Assembly: GCA_002943765.1 (NCBI GenBank)
Contig: PQWQ01000001.1
Location: 4,685,501-4,749,500 of the forward strand
Reading direction: 5' to 3'
DNA length: 64,000 nt
Source: Psoroptes ovis
Taxonomy: Eukaryota > Arthropoda > Arachnida > Sarcoptiformes > Psoroptidae
The notes beneath the pieces were generated by a model. That model made no database searches, was not told the origin of the DNA, and worked only from the letters and a program-made list of their open reading frames with translations. Position numbers and translations under genes: made by a program. Positions 22,801 through 35,190 of this stretch are shown in pieces. Positions within the stretch are counted from its first letter, which is position 1. The number at the start of each line of letters is the position of its first letter.

Positions 22801-24603
22801 TATTTTAAATTAATTTAAAATTTCAATTTCAATCAACAAATATTCGATCAAACTTTGACTTTGATTTCCGATTGATTTTTTTTTTTTTTTTTTTTTGATT
22901 AATGATAAATGATAATCATCCGATATTTATTAGTATTTGAAAAAACTTTCATCATCATCATCATCATCATCAATAATCAAAGGTTAGTTGAATTTTTTTT
23001 TAAATAAACATTTCTCTACCTTCAAATTTCATTTGTCAAATTGAAATATATTCATTTATATTTATTTGAATTATTTATCAAGTTTTTTACAAATTTTTTT
23101 TTACACTTGAATTTATGTGTGTCCATCAGATATCATTAATATTATACTTGATATCTCTGTGTGTAATGAATAGCCCGTGACATGTTTGTAATTACATACA
23201 GCAAATCTGTAGATTATACACATATTTGATTGTGATTATTTTGTTATCACATCAATAATCACAACATTCACAAAGAGAGATAAGACATTGATCTTTGTAA
23301 TGAAATATATATTATTTGTAAATTTCCATTTCCTTGTTTCTTTGATTAAAGTGTGACTGTGTGTGTGTAAGTGTGTCTGTGTTGATTAGTGTCCGTTTGA
23401 TATTCATACAATTTATAATTAAAATATCGTTTAGATAATGAATGAAATAAACATTTGAATTAAACACTGGAAAATACGTGGAAATGTATTATTTGTAATT
23501 TTCAATGTGAAAATCATAATATTAATTATAATAATAATGATATGTATTAATGATAGATATTATCTATCCGTAATAATTTCAATGCGTGAAAACATCACGT
23601 TTGACCATCTATCTTGTTTGAGTCTTTGGTTCATTTTTGAAAAACATTGGCAGACATTGATTTTCAAATTTCAAATCAAATCGATTGCAAGAGATTGATT
23701 TTCACTAAATCTATCATTATCCAGGCGCACTTAGATGCGAATTTTCCCGTTGGGCAAATGTCGAGTTTTTTTTTTTTTTTTGATATTTTCAAATTGAACC
23801 CTTTGAGAATAATTAATGATAATCAAGTTTTTGATGACAGTTATTGTCGATTGGTTGTTGGTTGACCATTGAAATTTTCGATCGAAAGTATTGCCGTTGT
23901 GGTCATAGATCTATTAATCTAGTGATCAGCGGTGGGCAATCATTTGAATTTCATTAACAATGGGGGTGATTTTTGATTGAATTTCAATTATAATCAAAGC
24001 TTGAAACCTGAATTGTTCCATTTTTATCGAAAATAATTAGATTTTTTTATATTCAAAATACATGAACAAAAAGTCAAAGATGAATGTCGAATCCAATTTA
24101 AATTCAATTCAATTTTATTTTCAAATTGAATTCATTGTCAAATTGTGTGGTTGAATATATTCAAATATTCATTCTTTCTCTGTCTTTTTGACGATTTCAT
24201 AGACCAATTTCAGAGCATTTTTTTTTTATTGCATAACAATTCAAACAAACAATTGTTTCGATTTATTCAAAATAAATTGAATCAAAATTTTTCTAATTTA
24301 ATTTTATAAATTACTTTTTATAATTCACCTTTCTTTTTTAAGAAATAATCAAAAAAATATTCAAATACAATCGGTTTTCTATGAATTTATCGAAGAAATC
24401 CATTATTTATTTATTTATTTATTTATTTGAAAATAAACAAACACTTGTGAAATTTGATTTCATTCGAAATTTACGGGGAAAAAATATGAATTTATAAAAT
24501 TATAATTTCATTTATTATTTGTCAACAGTGGCTGTAAATAAATAGTTTGAATCGCCAATTCGCTGCCACTGTGTTTGTTACCATTCTCGTGTGCGTATTT
24601 GTA
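19834..24603. other. eya 3' flank and intergenic region
   Basis: No gene is supported. Possible polyadenylation hexamers sit in an (AAAT)n tract near 20491-20511. The rest is AT-rich DNA with (ATC)n tracts at about 22104-22127 and 22950-22972 and a poly-T tract at about 22876-22896. The only non-repetitive GC-richer patch is around 23720-23960, which shows no recognisable product. Confidence 0.5.
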
Positions 24604-24684
24604 TTAGGCTGTCCCATAAGTTCTTGCCGTTTTAAAAATTTTTTTTTTATTCAAAAAACGGCAAGAACTTATGGGACAACCTAA
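24604..24684. mobile_element. Mariner-type MITE copy A (81 bp)
   Basis: The element starts TTAGGCTGTCCCATAAGTTC and ends with its inverse, GAACTTATGGGACAACCTAA, flanked by TA on both sides. About 30 bp at each end pair with one mismatch, so almost the whole element is a hairpin around an A/T-rich centre. The ends resemble Tc1/mariner termini. No coding capacity. Confidence 0.85.
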
Positions 24685-25134
24685 TAAATCTTGAATAATA
24701 TTTTCCAAATAACTCAAAATATTTGTCATTAAATATTGCGTGTTTCAAACGATTTTTAATGACGATGATTATAATCATCATCATCATCATCATCATCAAG
24801 TGGATAATTGTATTATTTATTGTAGCAATAACGTGTTATATGATACTGCAATAATGCAAAATGGAAATTAACAATTTTGAAATCAATAAATATTTTGTAA
24901 TAAATATTATTTGAATACATATTCCCAATGAATGAATGCATTAAAATTTTATAATATGAAGATGTCATTTTCATTTTCGCTAATATTTTTCTTAATTTCA
25001 AAAATCATTTATTTGATTTCAAAATTTTCACTTTGTAATATTTTTGAGAAGAAAAAAAATCTAATTCGTGACTAATGTATTCATGAAAAAATATTAAATA
25101 TAATATGAAATAAATGTATGCATTTATTATTTCA

Positions 25135-25168
<34 letters not shown>

Positions 25169-27042
25169 TTAAAACATTTTCATACTTTCAATTTTTTCAT
25201 ACATTTGAAACGTGAAATCGTTATTATTATTATTATTTAATTCAATTCAAAATTTCAAACACACATCTTTCGTCACACGACGATTGACAAGTGGACAAAT
25301 TATATTGTATATGTGGCAATAACGAGAGAAAAAAATCGCTGAATCGATGAAAATATTGAAATAATTAAGAAAATTCAAAGTAAAAAATGCTGAAAATTTT
25401 TCTTCAAAATTATTTAAATATTAAACGGCAGCAAATGCCAAGTTATATACACAGTGAAATACGCAGTTATATCTTTGAGACATTTGAATGAGATAATATC
25501 GCAATGTTTTTTTTTTCTTGAAAAATAATGATGATGATAATGACTATGGTGAAATGGTCATTATCATTATCATTACCATCATCATCATCAATGATGATGA
25601 TGATGATTCACATTCATTTATATTTATTCATAACATCTTTTCGCAATAATTTTAAGCAACATCTGTGATGGCAATTCGATGTGTTGCAAGGTTGAATCAT
25701 TCCAAAAATTTTAGTAATTTGATAATTATTTAAATATGATAACGATTTCACAAAAAAAAACATATGGGGACTTGAAACTTGTTAATTGTTTGCCCATGAC
25801 AAATTGTAACAATTCGTACGATGGTCAAGGGCTTTAGAAATTTTTCTAAAATTTTCCCAAGTGATCAAAGTAATCACTCGTGAAAGATTTACAAAGAAAA
25901 ACCCCAAACTTAATTATTGTAATTTTTAATTATAATTTTAATTATTTTGATCAAATTAATTGTAATTTCTTTGAAAAAAAAATGTCACATAAATAATTAT
26001 ATGATGCTAATATTTGAATAATTATTATGTGTTTTTTTTTCATTATCAGCTATGCATGTGTCCATGAATGTTTCAAAATGTAATCATATGAAACAAGGAT
26101 CATTATGTATTCGAATTGAATTATTCGATGCAATTCTTCATATGATTTGAATTCAAATTGATTTGTTGAAATTGAATTGCTTTCCTGAATTCCTGGTGCA
26201 CTGGTTTTTTTTTTTTTTTTTTTGAAATTAATTTACAATTAATTTCAATCATATATTTTCCTTTTTGTTTGACAAATTTTCTCTTTATTCATTTTAAATT
26301 ATGATTAAGAAATACATGAACATGAATATATTGAATCGTTTTTTGATTTCATGAAAACAACCTGAACAACGCAAACTTCTAATTGACTAGTTTCTCTAAT
26401 TAATTTATTGTCGCTTGAATATTGTCGAATATTTTACGAATGTATTTCAATGAGATGATGAAAAAAATCGTACAACCGTAACCGATACACATACGATATT
26501 CATTACTGAAGAAAACATTCAAAAAAAAATTCAAATACTTTTAAAGATAATGAGAATTGCATATAATCATTGATTTGAAATAACTTGAAATGTATTGAAA
26601 ATATTATTTTGTTTATTCCACTATTCTATTCAATCTCATTCATTTTATTCTCAAATTTGAACAGTATTTACTTACTTATTCTCAACAATAATAAATGGCA
26701 ACAGCCAAAGACAATTAGGAGAGGTAGAGAGAGAATTGGATTTGTGTTTTCTTCAATTCAAATATTGTATAATTTCACCAGTTTCTTGTCGAAGATTTTT
26801 AAAATGACAAACAATTGGAAATTGTAACAAATTTTCTTTATTTTCTTCTTTGAACAAAAAAAAACTAAACAAATGATCCAGAAATTTGAAAATAATGGCT
26901 TCTTTGAAAGTCTATATTTGAACAATGATATATATATTTGGTTAAGAGAAAATGATTCCGAATAGTTGAAGAGAGACATTGAAAATGAATGAATGTTAAA
27001 TGTATAAATGAATTGATGGAAGCCTGATTTGATTTTGATTTT

Positions 27043-27073
<31 letters not shown>

Positions 27074-27214
27074 GGTTTGTTGGTGCTGTATTGTTCACTG
27101 ATGATTGTGTTGAATTCGATTCGAAATTAAAACAGGTCATTAGGACTTGACAAGAAATGAAAACAAACAATTTTTCGTATTTGAAAACAATTGAACTGAT
27201 TTGTATTGTGTGTG

Positions 27215-27325
27215 TGTGTTTTACTTGATAATGATTCTCCAACATCGTTTTACTTACGATATGATGGTCTGGTCAGCTTTAATCGACCATCAATTCGTCG
27301 TTGAAGGACTCGATGATCAACAGGT
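27215..27325. other. GC-richer island with open frames on both strands, unidentified
   Basis: In a region of about one-quarter GC this patch approaches half GC. Plus strand: an ATG-led frame of about 31 codons reaches a CAG/gtgatt donor-like site. Minus strand: a frame reading VDHRVLQRRIDGRLKLTRPS meets GTAAGT. Neither product is recognised. It may be a single exon, an untranslated exon or chance. Confidence 0.2.
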
Positions 27326-28969
27326 GATTCACATTGATTAATTTGTGTGTTTGTATCTATGTGTGTGTGTTTATGTATCATTAAAATTAATGTATCATTG
27401 ATTCAGAATGACAATTTGTTTTGTTGATTAATTGTGACAATCAATAATTATAGCATCGTGTTTTAAATTATAAATGTGTGTGTGTGTGTGTTTCATTCAA
27501 ATTATAATTCATTTTCAATTCATTCTAATTAAAATGAATTATCATTTGTGTGTACTCATTCTTTATGATTATTGTTGGTGAAAATCACTATTATTATTGT
27601 TATGGTTATCAGTTTGCTCATTAATGAATGAATGAATGGACATATTAATCATATAAAACCAAACAATGAAACAATAGTCAAACATTAATCAATATCGAAT
27701 CGAATACAATGGTCAGTAATAATCAAATTTCAAAAATCAAAATTCAATCAATTCAAACACCACTCATTAATTGATTGAATTCGATTCAAACAAATGAGAA
27801 AAAATAAATCCTTGATTCATTTCAAATTCATCCATTGTATTGTTCAATTCAATTGAGTGGAATGATGATGATAATAATAATCATATGAATATAAATCATG
27901 TTTTGTGGTCAGTTATTATTCATTATATTCATTCTATGAATTGAATTTACATGTGTGTGCTTGTATATAAACTAATTAACACAAATAACAATTGTTCATT
28001 TATTGATAAATCATGATGATTATCATCAAAAAATGAAAATGAATCGAATTGATGAATATTCAATGAATGCAAATTTCGATAAATTAAGGAATTTATTCAA
28101 TGAAAATTCGGTACATATTTGAGATATATTCAAATTTCAAATCATCGTTGATTGTGGCAAATCATTCAAATTGATCATATCGCTGTTCAACGAGTGATAT
28201 TTTCTCGAAAGAAAATTATTCAAATTACTTCGATTTGAATTTCGATTTTCAATTTATTCAAATTGTTTGAAATATTCTTGAAATAATTGATGTTCGTCAT
28301 CAGTTTATTTTGTTGCCATACTCTTGTATCGTCACGAATTCAAAGAATTATTGGTGAATCGTAATTTGATTTCATAATTAATTCCATTTGAATAATTTTC
28401 AATTCAAATTATTGCAATCACATCTGAAAATAATCATCAATTTCATCATCATCATTATCAATAATGTTTGTGATATTTTTGCCACTTAAAAATAAGAAAA
28501 AAAAGAAGAAAACTATCTATTTGGTTATTAATTTTTAGTGTTATTTATTATGACCATCAATTTGAACAACAACAAAATAAATTATTCAAATCGAAAATTG
28601 TAAGCAAAAATTTGAATTTCACTGTAATAATTTTTGAATATTTTTTTTTTCACATTGATTCTTATTGTTATTTATTGTTTGCGATCAGCATTTCTTTTTC
28701 CTTTGAAATTCAAAATTTTCAAATTGAATTTGCATTCAATGCACTCATGAATATCACTGAATCAATACAAACCAATGATGATGATGATGATGATGAATAA
28801 ATTAACATCATCATCATTATTGATTGAACGAATGAATTGATTATTGAATTGTTTCAATTTTTCAATTCAATGTTTGAATGATGCAAATCATAGCAATGAA
28901 AAAAAAACCTATTACCCAATATAATAAAATTGGAAAATTATTTTTTGTTCTGTAAAAAAAAATAATTTT

Positions 28970-29110
28970 TATGCCATCACAATGCAATTTCAATGGTAGC
29001 TAACGTATTTTCTATGGCAATACGTTTTCCCGGCATTCAAAAATATGGAATTTTTAAAGTTTTTAGCATCTTTGTGGTGAGTAATATTTTACGACAATAG
29101 ATGGCGTTAG
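28970..29110 (+). repeat. Dispersed repeat copy 2
   Basis: Contains TAGCTAACGTATTTTCTATG followed by ATACGT, then CCCGGCATTCAAAAA. The first block recurs at 35053 (TTAGCTAATGTATTTTCTATG with ATACGT) and the CCGGCATT block recurs at 46872 and, inverted, at 9316. It is followed by TAGATGGCGTTAGA. Confidence 0.4.
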
Positions 29111-29379
29111 ATCAGAGGCAAATTTTTAAATTTCAAATTAACACCCTCATCAAAATTCATTTGAATTTAATTTAAATTAAAATAATCACAAAAAAATAAC
29201 AATAATCCATCGATGTGAGAAATGAGGATGAAAATCAAAATATGATCCAAATAAATACGCTTTGATCGTTAGAATTGAATGAATCATAACTGTTAGAATT
29301 ATGATTTATAATGGAGGCTATTGTGACATCACACACACATGGTTATGTTAAAATCGGAAAATAAATATCTGTGTATCAA

Positions 29380-29716
29380 GTTAGGCTATGCCATGCTATG
29401 CTTAGTTGTTGGCGAGTTAGGTTAGGCTATGCTAAGATATGTTTAGTAGCTGGTGAGTTAAGTTAGGTTGAGCTATGCTGTGTTGAGTTAGGTTAGGTTA
29501 TGCCATGCTGTGGTGAGTTAGGTTAGGTTGAGCTATGCTGTGTTGAGTTAGGTTAGGTTATGCCATGCTGTGGTGAGTTAGGTTAGGTTGAGCTATGCTG
29601 TGTTGAGTTAGGTTAGGTTATGCCATGCTGTGGTGAGTTAGGTTAGGTTGTGCTATGGTGTGGTGAGTTAGGTTAGGTTGTGCTATGCTGTGTTGTTGGT
29701 GAGTTGGGTTAGGTTA
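29380..29716 (+). repeat. Minisatellite with 60-bp period (two 30-bp half-units) rich in TTAGG
   Basis: Each 30-bp half starts GAGTTAGGTTAGGTT. Halves alternate between ending GAGCTATGCTGTGTT and ATGCCATGCTGTGGT. The 60-bp blocks at 29521-29580 and 29581-29640 are identical, and 29461-29520 differs by one base. Outer units are more diverged, as expected for an array homogenised in its centre. TTAGG is the usual arthropod telomere repeat. Confidence 0.92.
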
Positions 29717-31698
29717 TTTTTCGCGAAACTTCCCGGGAATTCACTAAGGTAGGTATATGGAAATTTCCTATTTTGGTGCGAAAAAAATTCAAATCCCGCC
29801 AAATTTTTTACTCAATTTTTGAAATTCCACATGGTTTGAAGTTTTGATTTGCGTTTTTAAAAATCAATTTCGGAGTTTTCAAGTTAATTTTGGTAGTTTT
29901 GATGTTATTTTGAACAGTACAATAACGAAATTCAATTTAAAAACCCTGAATCAAAACTTTCAACCTGTATAGAAAACTAATCAAAATTTGAAATTCGATC
30001 GCAGTTTCACTGAAACTCAATGTTTATTTGATAAATTCAATTATCTGATGATGATAATTTATCCAATAAACTTTAGGGAATTTCGTAAAATATCAAATAA
30101 AATTTAAATTGAATTGAAATGTTAAACACATTTACTCCATGACCAACTTGCTGCTGCATCTTTATCGAATAAAAATTTAACAATAAAATTTGATTGAAAA
30201 ACATTGAATTTTAATCATCTTCAATTATGACACTATTGTCCAATATTTCATACATTCTAAGACCATAGGGACCATCTATTCATTCATTTCGATGTTTGAA
30301 TTGATTTTGAAAAGCATGTGTTGAGTAATCACAACAAATTATTTTGCAAAAAAAAATTTCTAAAATTTTCATCTTGATTTTGAAATATCAATTCATTTTT
30401 TATATATTTTGAAACTCGATTAAAAGTAAAATTGAAAATATTAATATACAAAAATGACAATTTTCTCAAATAGTAATAATAATAAATCAAAAATTAATCT
30501 TTTCTCGAAAGATTACGATTATCAGTCATTTGATTACGACATTCTACGACGATCAGCGACAGACATAGACGATTAATTCATTTGAACAAATTTATTTTTG
30601 TCAATTTTTGAAATCGACTTTAAAATTACGAAAACATTTATTTGAATCAATGTTCAAAATAAATTGATCAATCGATCGATCTTTGATCTTTGGCAACCAC
30701 ATCTTTCGATGACTTTTCTTATGATGATTAAAGCATCATATTGTGTGATATATGATTATTTAATTTAATTTTGCTCCGTTATCTTCCCACTAATGTACAC
30801 AATATGAAAATGTGCAAATGTTTCATCGATCCAATTTCTATTGATTTGAATTGATTTTGTATTGATTGATTGATTGATTTGTTCGTTTGGGGCCAAATAC
30901 ACACAAATGAAACCTTCCTCTTCTTCTTCTTCTCCTTTATATAATTGAATATCAAATATTATTTTTTCCTTATGCATATTGTTCATAAATATTGCTGTAT
31001 GTCGATGTTTGTTCCGGTAACGCTAACAATAATAATAATAATGATTGGTAATTATTATTTTCATTATTATTATTATTATTGTCTTATTTGATTTATTTGA
31101 GTTTTTTTCTTATTTTATTTAATTCATTCATTCATCTGGAACAATGTCAATAATTGAAATAAATGTATTGTGTATTTGGAAATTTTTGAAATCAATAATA
31201 ATTTATTATGATATAATTATATAATTAATAATTATTGGCGTATGAAGCCATCGAATTTTGTGATTTATGAATCATTCATTCAATCAATCATTGATTCAAT
31301 ATTGTTCGATTCAAATTTTTGCCAATAAATCGATCATTGAGAAATATTAAAATAAATTTCTTTTGACCTGTAATCGATGGTTTTTTTTTCATTTGTATTG
31401 CTGGTGTGATCTATGTGACCAACGCGCACTAGGTGCACCACACGCACTAAATCATTGGTCATTTCAAAAACTTGTCTATTCTCAAATTGAAATTTTATCT
31501 TATCGTTATCTAAATTTGAATCAGAATTCAAATATCAAAAATTCAATTTGTTTTCATTTAATCATTCAATTAAAATCAAAATAAAATCGAATGATTTGAT
31601 ATCAAATTGAAATTGATCACATTTAAATTGATTTATTGATTGATTTTGATAATATATTTGATCATTTCTATTATTATTATTATTATTATTACACCAAC

Positions 31699-31731
31699 CA
31701 ACTATTATCAAATGTAATTTGATAATAGTTG
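31699..31731. repeat. Perfect 15-bp inverted repeat with 3-nt loop
   Basis: The arms CAACTATTATCAAAT and ATTTGATAATAGTTG pair without mismatch around GTA, directly after an (ATT)n tract. This is the strongest small hairpin seen outside the MITEs. Confidence 0.7.
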
Positions 31732-32574
31732 ACATATATAATTGAATATAATTCAATTTTGGTATTATTATTCAAATTCAAGTAGCGAAAATTGAATTGT
31801 CAAAAATTGTAAAATAAACACAAATAAAAAAACAAACAAAACAAAATGTTGACTTAAGATGCTTTAATTTTAGAAATTTTTTGTTTTTTTAAATGTTTTA
31901 TTATGTGTGTTTCCCATTTTTCATTTATTCATTCAATTTTTTTTTACCTAGAAACAAAAACCCATTCATTTCATTTTCTTTGTTTTAGTATATTTTATAT
32001 ATATATTGTAATGAAATGATTATAAGTCATATTAATAGTTATTTTAAAAACAAAATCAACAAACAAAAAGGGAAATGAATTTATAAAAAAAAAAAAAAAA
32101 AAATATTTGACAATAATACCAGAGAAGATTTAAAAATAAATAAATAAATAAATGATTCAAAGTATTTCTGGTTTTTCATATGAAATGACAAAATTTGTTT
32201 TTTTTTTCCTTTTGTTTTTTCTTCATCGTTGCTTAATTCAATTTTCATTTCATTTCATTATTATTATGCATTACTTTTGCATGATCAACACAAGTGTCAT
32301 AGTGGATTCAATAATTTTTTAACCCGAAGAAAAATGCAAGTAGAAATGAATATGTACCTGTTTGAAATATATATATACCTCTGAACACATTCATTCCTTA
32401 TATGTTTGTCATTATTATTATTATTTAAATTTAACTCTTTTATTTCATTAAGTTTGATGCTGGTGTTTGGTGTGTTTGTGTATGTGTGTGTGTGCGTGTT
32501 TAAGTGCACGTATTCAATACAATTTAATTGTGCACAACTACTAAGCATTCATTCATTCATTCATACATCATTGA

Positions 32575-32690
32575 TATCTACCTGCGATAGATACCTGCGA
32601 TAATTGTACTTAATTATTTAATGATATCACAATATACACTCACTATAATTTTCACATATATCTGCCTGCGTATATACCTCTGCGTATATA
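32575..32690 (+). repeat. Degenerate short tandem of CTGCG/ATACCT words
   Basis: TACCTGCGATAGATACCTGCGATA near the left and CTGCCTGCGTATATACCT near the right share the same words in changed order. This looks like a decayed tandem array. Confidence 0.4.
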
Positions 32691-32803
32691 TGATTTATAA
32701 TGGATGAAAATAAAATATATATTTTTCTTTGAAACGTGTTTGGTTTCCGGCGTAATCATTTATTGTTGTTATTATCATCACCATTATAAGTATACGACGA
32801 TTT

Positions 32804-32836
32804 TAATTATGATCATAATAATTGTGATCATAATTA
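32804..32836. repeat. Perfect 12-bp inverted repeat
   Basis: The arms TAATTATGATCA and TGATCATAATTA pair around a 9-nt loop. Confidence 0.55.
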
Positions 32837-33178
32837 TGAATATATATATATTGATATATCAGTCTTTATATTATCTATTTAATATTTTTTTGTTTATGTT
32901 TTTCATCATGAATTCTCAATTCATCTCTTTGTGCAATCGTTTGGCTATTTTTATATTTTAAATTATCGAAAAAAAAATATATATTTATCAAAAAATATTT
33001 ATCAAATGTTCAAACTTGTATAAACTTGATAAATAAACAAATAATCATTTCTCTGTATTGATTTATTGAATTCAATTAAATTTAATTTCTAATTGAAATC
33101 AAATCAATAATCATATCATTAAAGTAAAATACGAAATTATCGATGAAATTCCATGGAAATTATTCTTCATATCGAAGA

Positions 33179-33231
33179 AGATCACGGAACAAGGGTTAGT
33201 TTGCTTGATTTTTCATCATCATCATCATCAT
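33179..33231 (+). mobile_element. Extremely 5'-truncated LINE copy (53 bp, tail only)
   Basis: ACGGAACAAGGGTTA followed by TTGCTTG and a CAT triplet tail matches the 3' end of the full LINE at 7772-7825. It is bracketed by ATATCGAAGA at 33169-33178 and 33232-33241, a 10-bp direct repeat that fits a target-site duplication. The copy therefore seems to be an independent insertion of only the last ~50 nt of the element. Confidence 0.8.
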
Positions 33232-34834
33232 ATATCGAAGAGGTTTCGTTATAAGCTTATAAGAGGTGTATGGCTTGAGAATAATTGATCAATATTTGAT
33301 GATTTTTTTTTGCACTGAAGCCAAAACACACGTTGTATTTGCAATCACATGTTGTCGGTAAATATTCAATTTTCTTGTCGAAAAATCAAATTCAAAAACT
33401 TTTCATTCATTAAGTCAATCAATGAACAACGAAAATGAGTGAAAAATGCGGAAAAGGCATTGATGTTTTTTTTTTTTAATTGTCACCAATCCATTGAATG
33501 AATGATGAATGAATGAGGCTTTGAATATTGAATTTTGTGTGTTCGGCTTATTTTACAAGTCATTCCTTGACTCATGTCATTATTATTATTATTATTATCA
33601 CTATCACCATGCAATTATCGAATATTGTTTGTTAGTTGTTATTCGTTATTTGTAATGACACAAAGGAAAAACATTTACAATTTTTTGATAAATTTAATCA
33701 AGCTGAAAAAAAATCCTTTGAAACTCTTTTGTTTCGAACGGTTTCGACACTATCATTACAGCAATTGGCGTGAAACAAGTGGATGTCAGCCTTTCCTTAC
33801 ATGTTTACGTGTTAATCATTTTCAACTTTTACTCACTTGTCATAATTGATCATCAATGAATATGTGTTCAGAGTTTGTTTGATGATGATGATGTTGTTTC
33901 GTCGATTCAATTCAATGATGATGATCAGACAATCAGATCATGATGATGATGATGATGATGAACTTGATCATTGATCAGACATTCATTCGATGTAATACAG
34001 ACAATCATTTTTTAATTAAATTGTAATTTATTCATGATCAGCGAAATGTTAATTATAAGCCCAAAATCACATTTGGAGAGAGAAAGAGTTGTATACATGC
34101 AGCCAATGTGTTTGCATCAACGAAATATCTGAGCCATTCGAATTTGATAATTAACTCGTTGTTCCGTTCATTTTGATTCAAAAATTTTCAAATCAAGATG
34201 TTCAATCTTATAATTTCCTTTTTGCAATTTATTGAATTATCATTTCATCATTTGAATGGAGAAATGTCTCTCGAATTAAATTTCAATCAAATCATCGATT
34301 GATTGATTGATTTTTGTTTTGAATTTATTTGAAAATATATTCGAATAATGTGAACAATTACAAACAATGTGTGTGACAATCAATCAATGTGAAACAAACA
34401 AAAAAAAAAAAAAAAAAATTTCGCAAATATCAAATTTTTTATTTTGACATATCATACATCAGTAATTATTGTTATTTATTTATTTCTATATTTTTTTGAT
34501 TGATTGATTCATTTAATAATTTAATATTGAATCAAATGATTTATTAAATCAATCAAATTTTTTTTACAATCAATATACAATACCAAAACAGGTCAATGAT
34601 ACAATGAACAAGAGATAGTAAATAATAATAAATGAATAAATAATAATAGTTCACAAATTATCAAATTAAAAATTTGAAATCGAAATTTCCAAATACATTG
34701 TAATACTTTCTCTTTTATTTTATATATTTTTTAAATGAATTTTTTTAAATTGATTGATTTGAATATTTTTTTCATTATTTTTGTTTTTAATTAATTGTCA
34801 CGAAATTTTCTGTTTTCAATTTGATCGGATTTTA

Positions 34835-35035
34835 AATCTTTGCAATCCGATCACCGAATAGGGGCCTTTTTGGCATCCACCGGCCCAATTTTTAATGCTC
34901 AATTCAAGCTCAAGGATCTAGAAATGATCGAGAGTTCGAGAAGTATCAAATTTTTCTTCACAGGTATCAATTACCTGGTGCTGTGTAAATATATTCCAAA
35001 AACAATATGTGCAATGATAGACTATGGCTGAGTGA
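34835..35035. other. GC-richer island, unidentified
   Basis: A 62-codon plus frame (including GAFLASTGPIFNAQFKLKD) and a shorter minus frame after a TTTCTAG acceptor-like site both run through this patch. It lies next to dispersed repeat copy 3, so it may belong to an older mobile element. I do not recognise either product. Confidence 0.2.
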
Positions 35036-35039
35036 CTTC

Positions 35040-35190
35040 ACAATTGCATTTGTTAGCTAATGTATTTTCTATGTAGATACGTCTTTGTGTAATGCATTTT
35101 CAATGCAGCTACGTCCTACGGCAATTTTAAATGAAAAAGCATTTCAATGTATTTTCTATGGAAAGCTATGCTTTGTCAACCGGCTTAATT
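35040..35190 (+). repeat. Dispersed repeat copy 3
   Basis: TTAGCTAATGTATTTTCTATG and ATACGTC are followed by two more variations on GCATTTTCAATG..TACGTC and by CAATGTATTTTCTATGG, ending CAACCGGCTTAATTAC. It shares its first block with copy 2 at 28998 and appears internally repetitive. Confidence 0.4.

Larger units (their letters stand above)
24685..29379. other. Intergenic region, simple-sequence rich
   Basis: No gene is supported. It includes (ATC)n at about 24776-24799, (ATT)n at 25136-25169, a 29-nt poly-T at 27045-27073 and (GT)n at 27475-27490. A GC-richer patch at 27215-27325 and a dispersed repeat at 28970-29110 are listed separately. Confidence 0.5.

Noticed and set aside
23640..23960. 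Overlapping plus-strand frames in a GC-richer patch
   Set aside because: Interrupted by a poly-T tract and without recognisable similarity.
26865..27245. 126-codon minus-strand frame
   Set aside because: It is the translation of a poly-T tract (a Lys run) plus AT-rich flanks; no conserved features.
29380..29716. CRISPR-like regular repeat
   Set aside because: It is a head-to-tail minisatellite with no unique spacers, in a eukaryotic genome.
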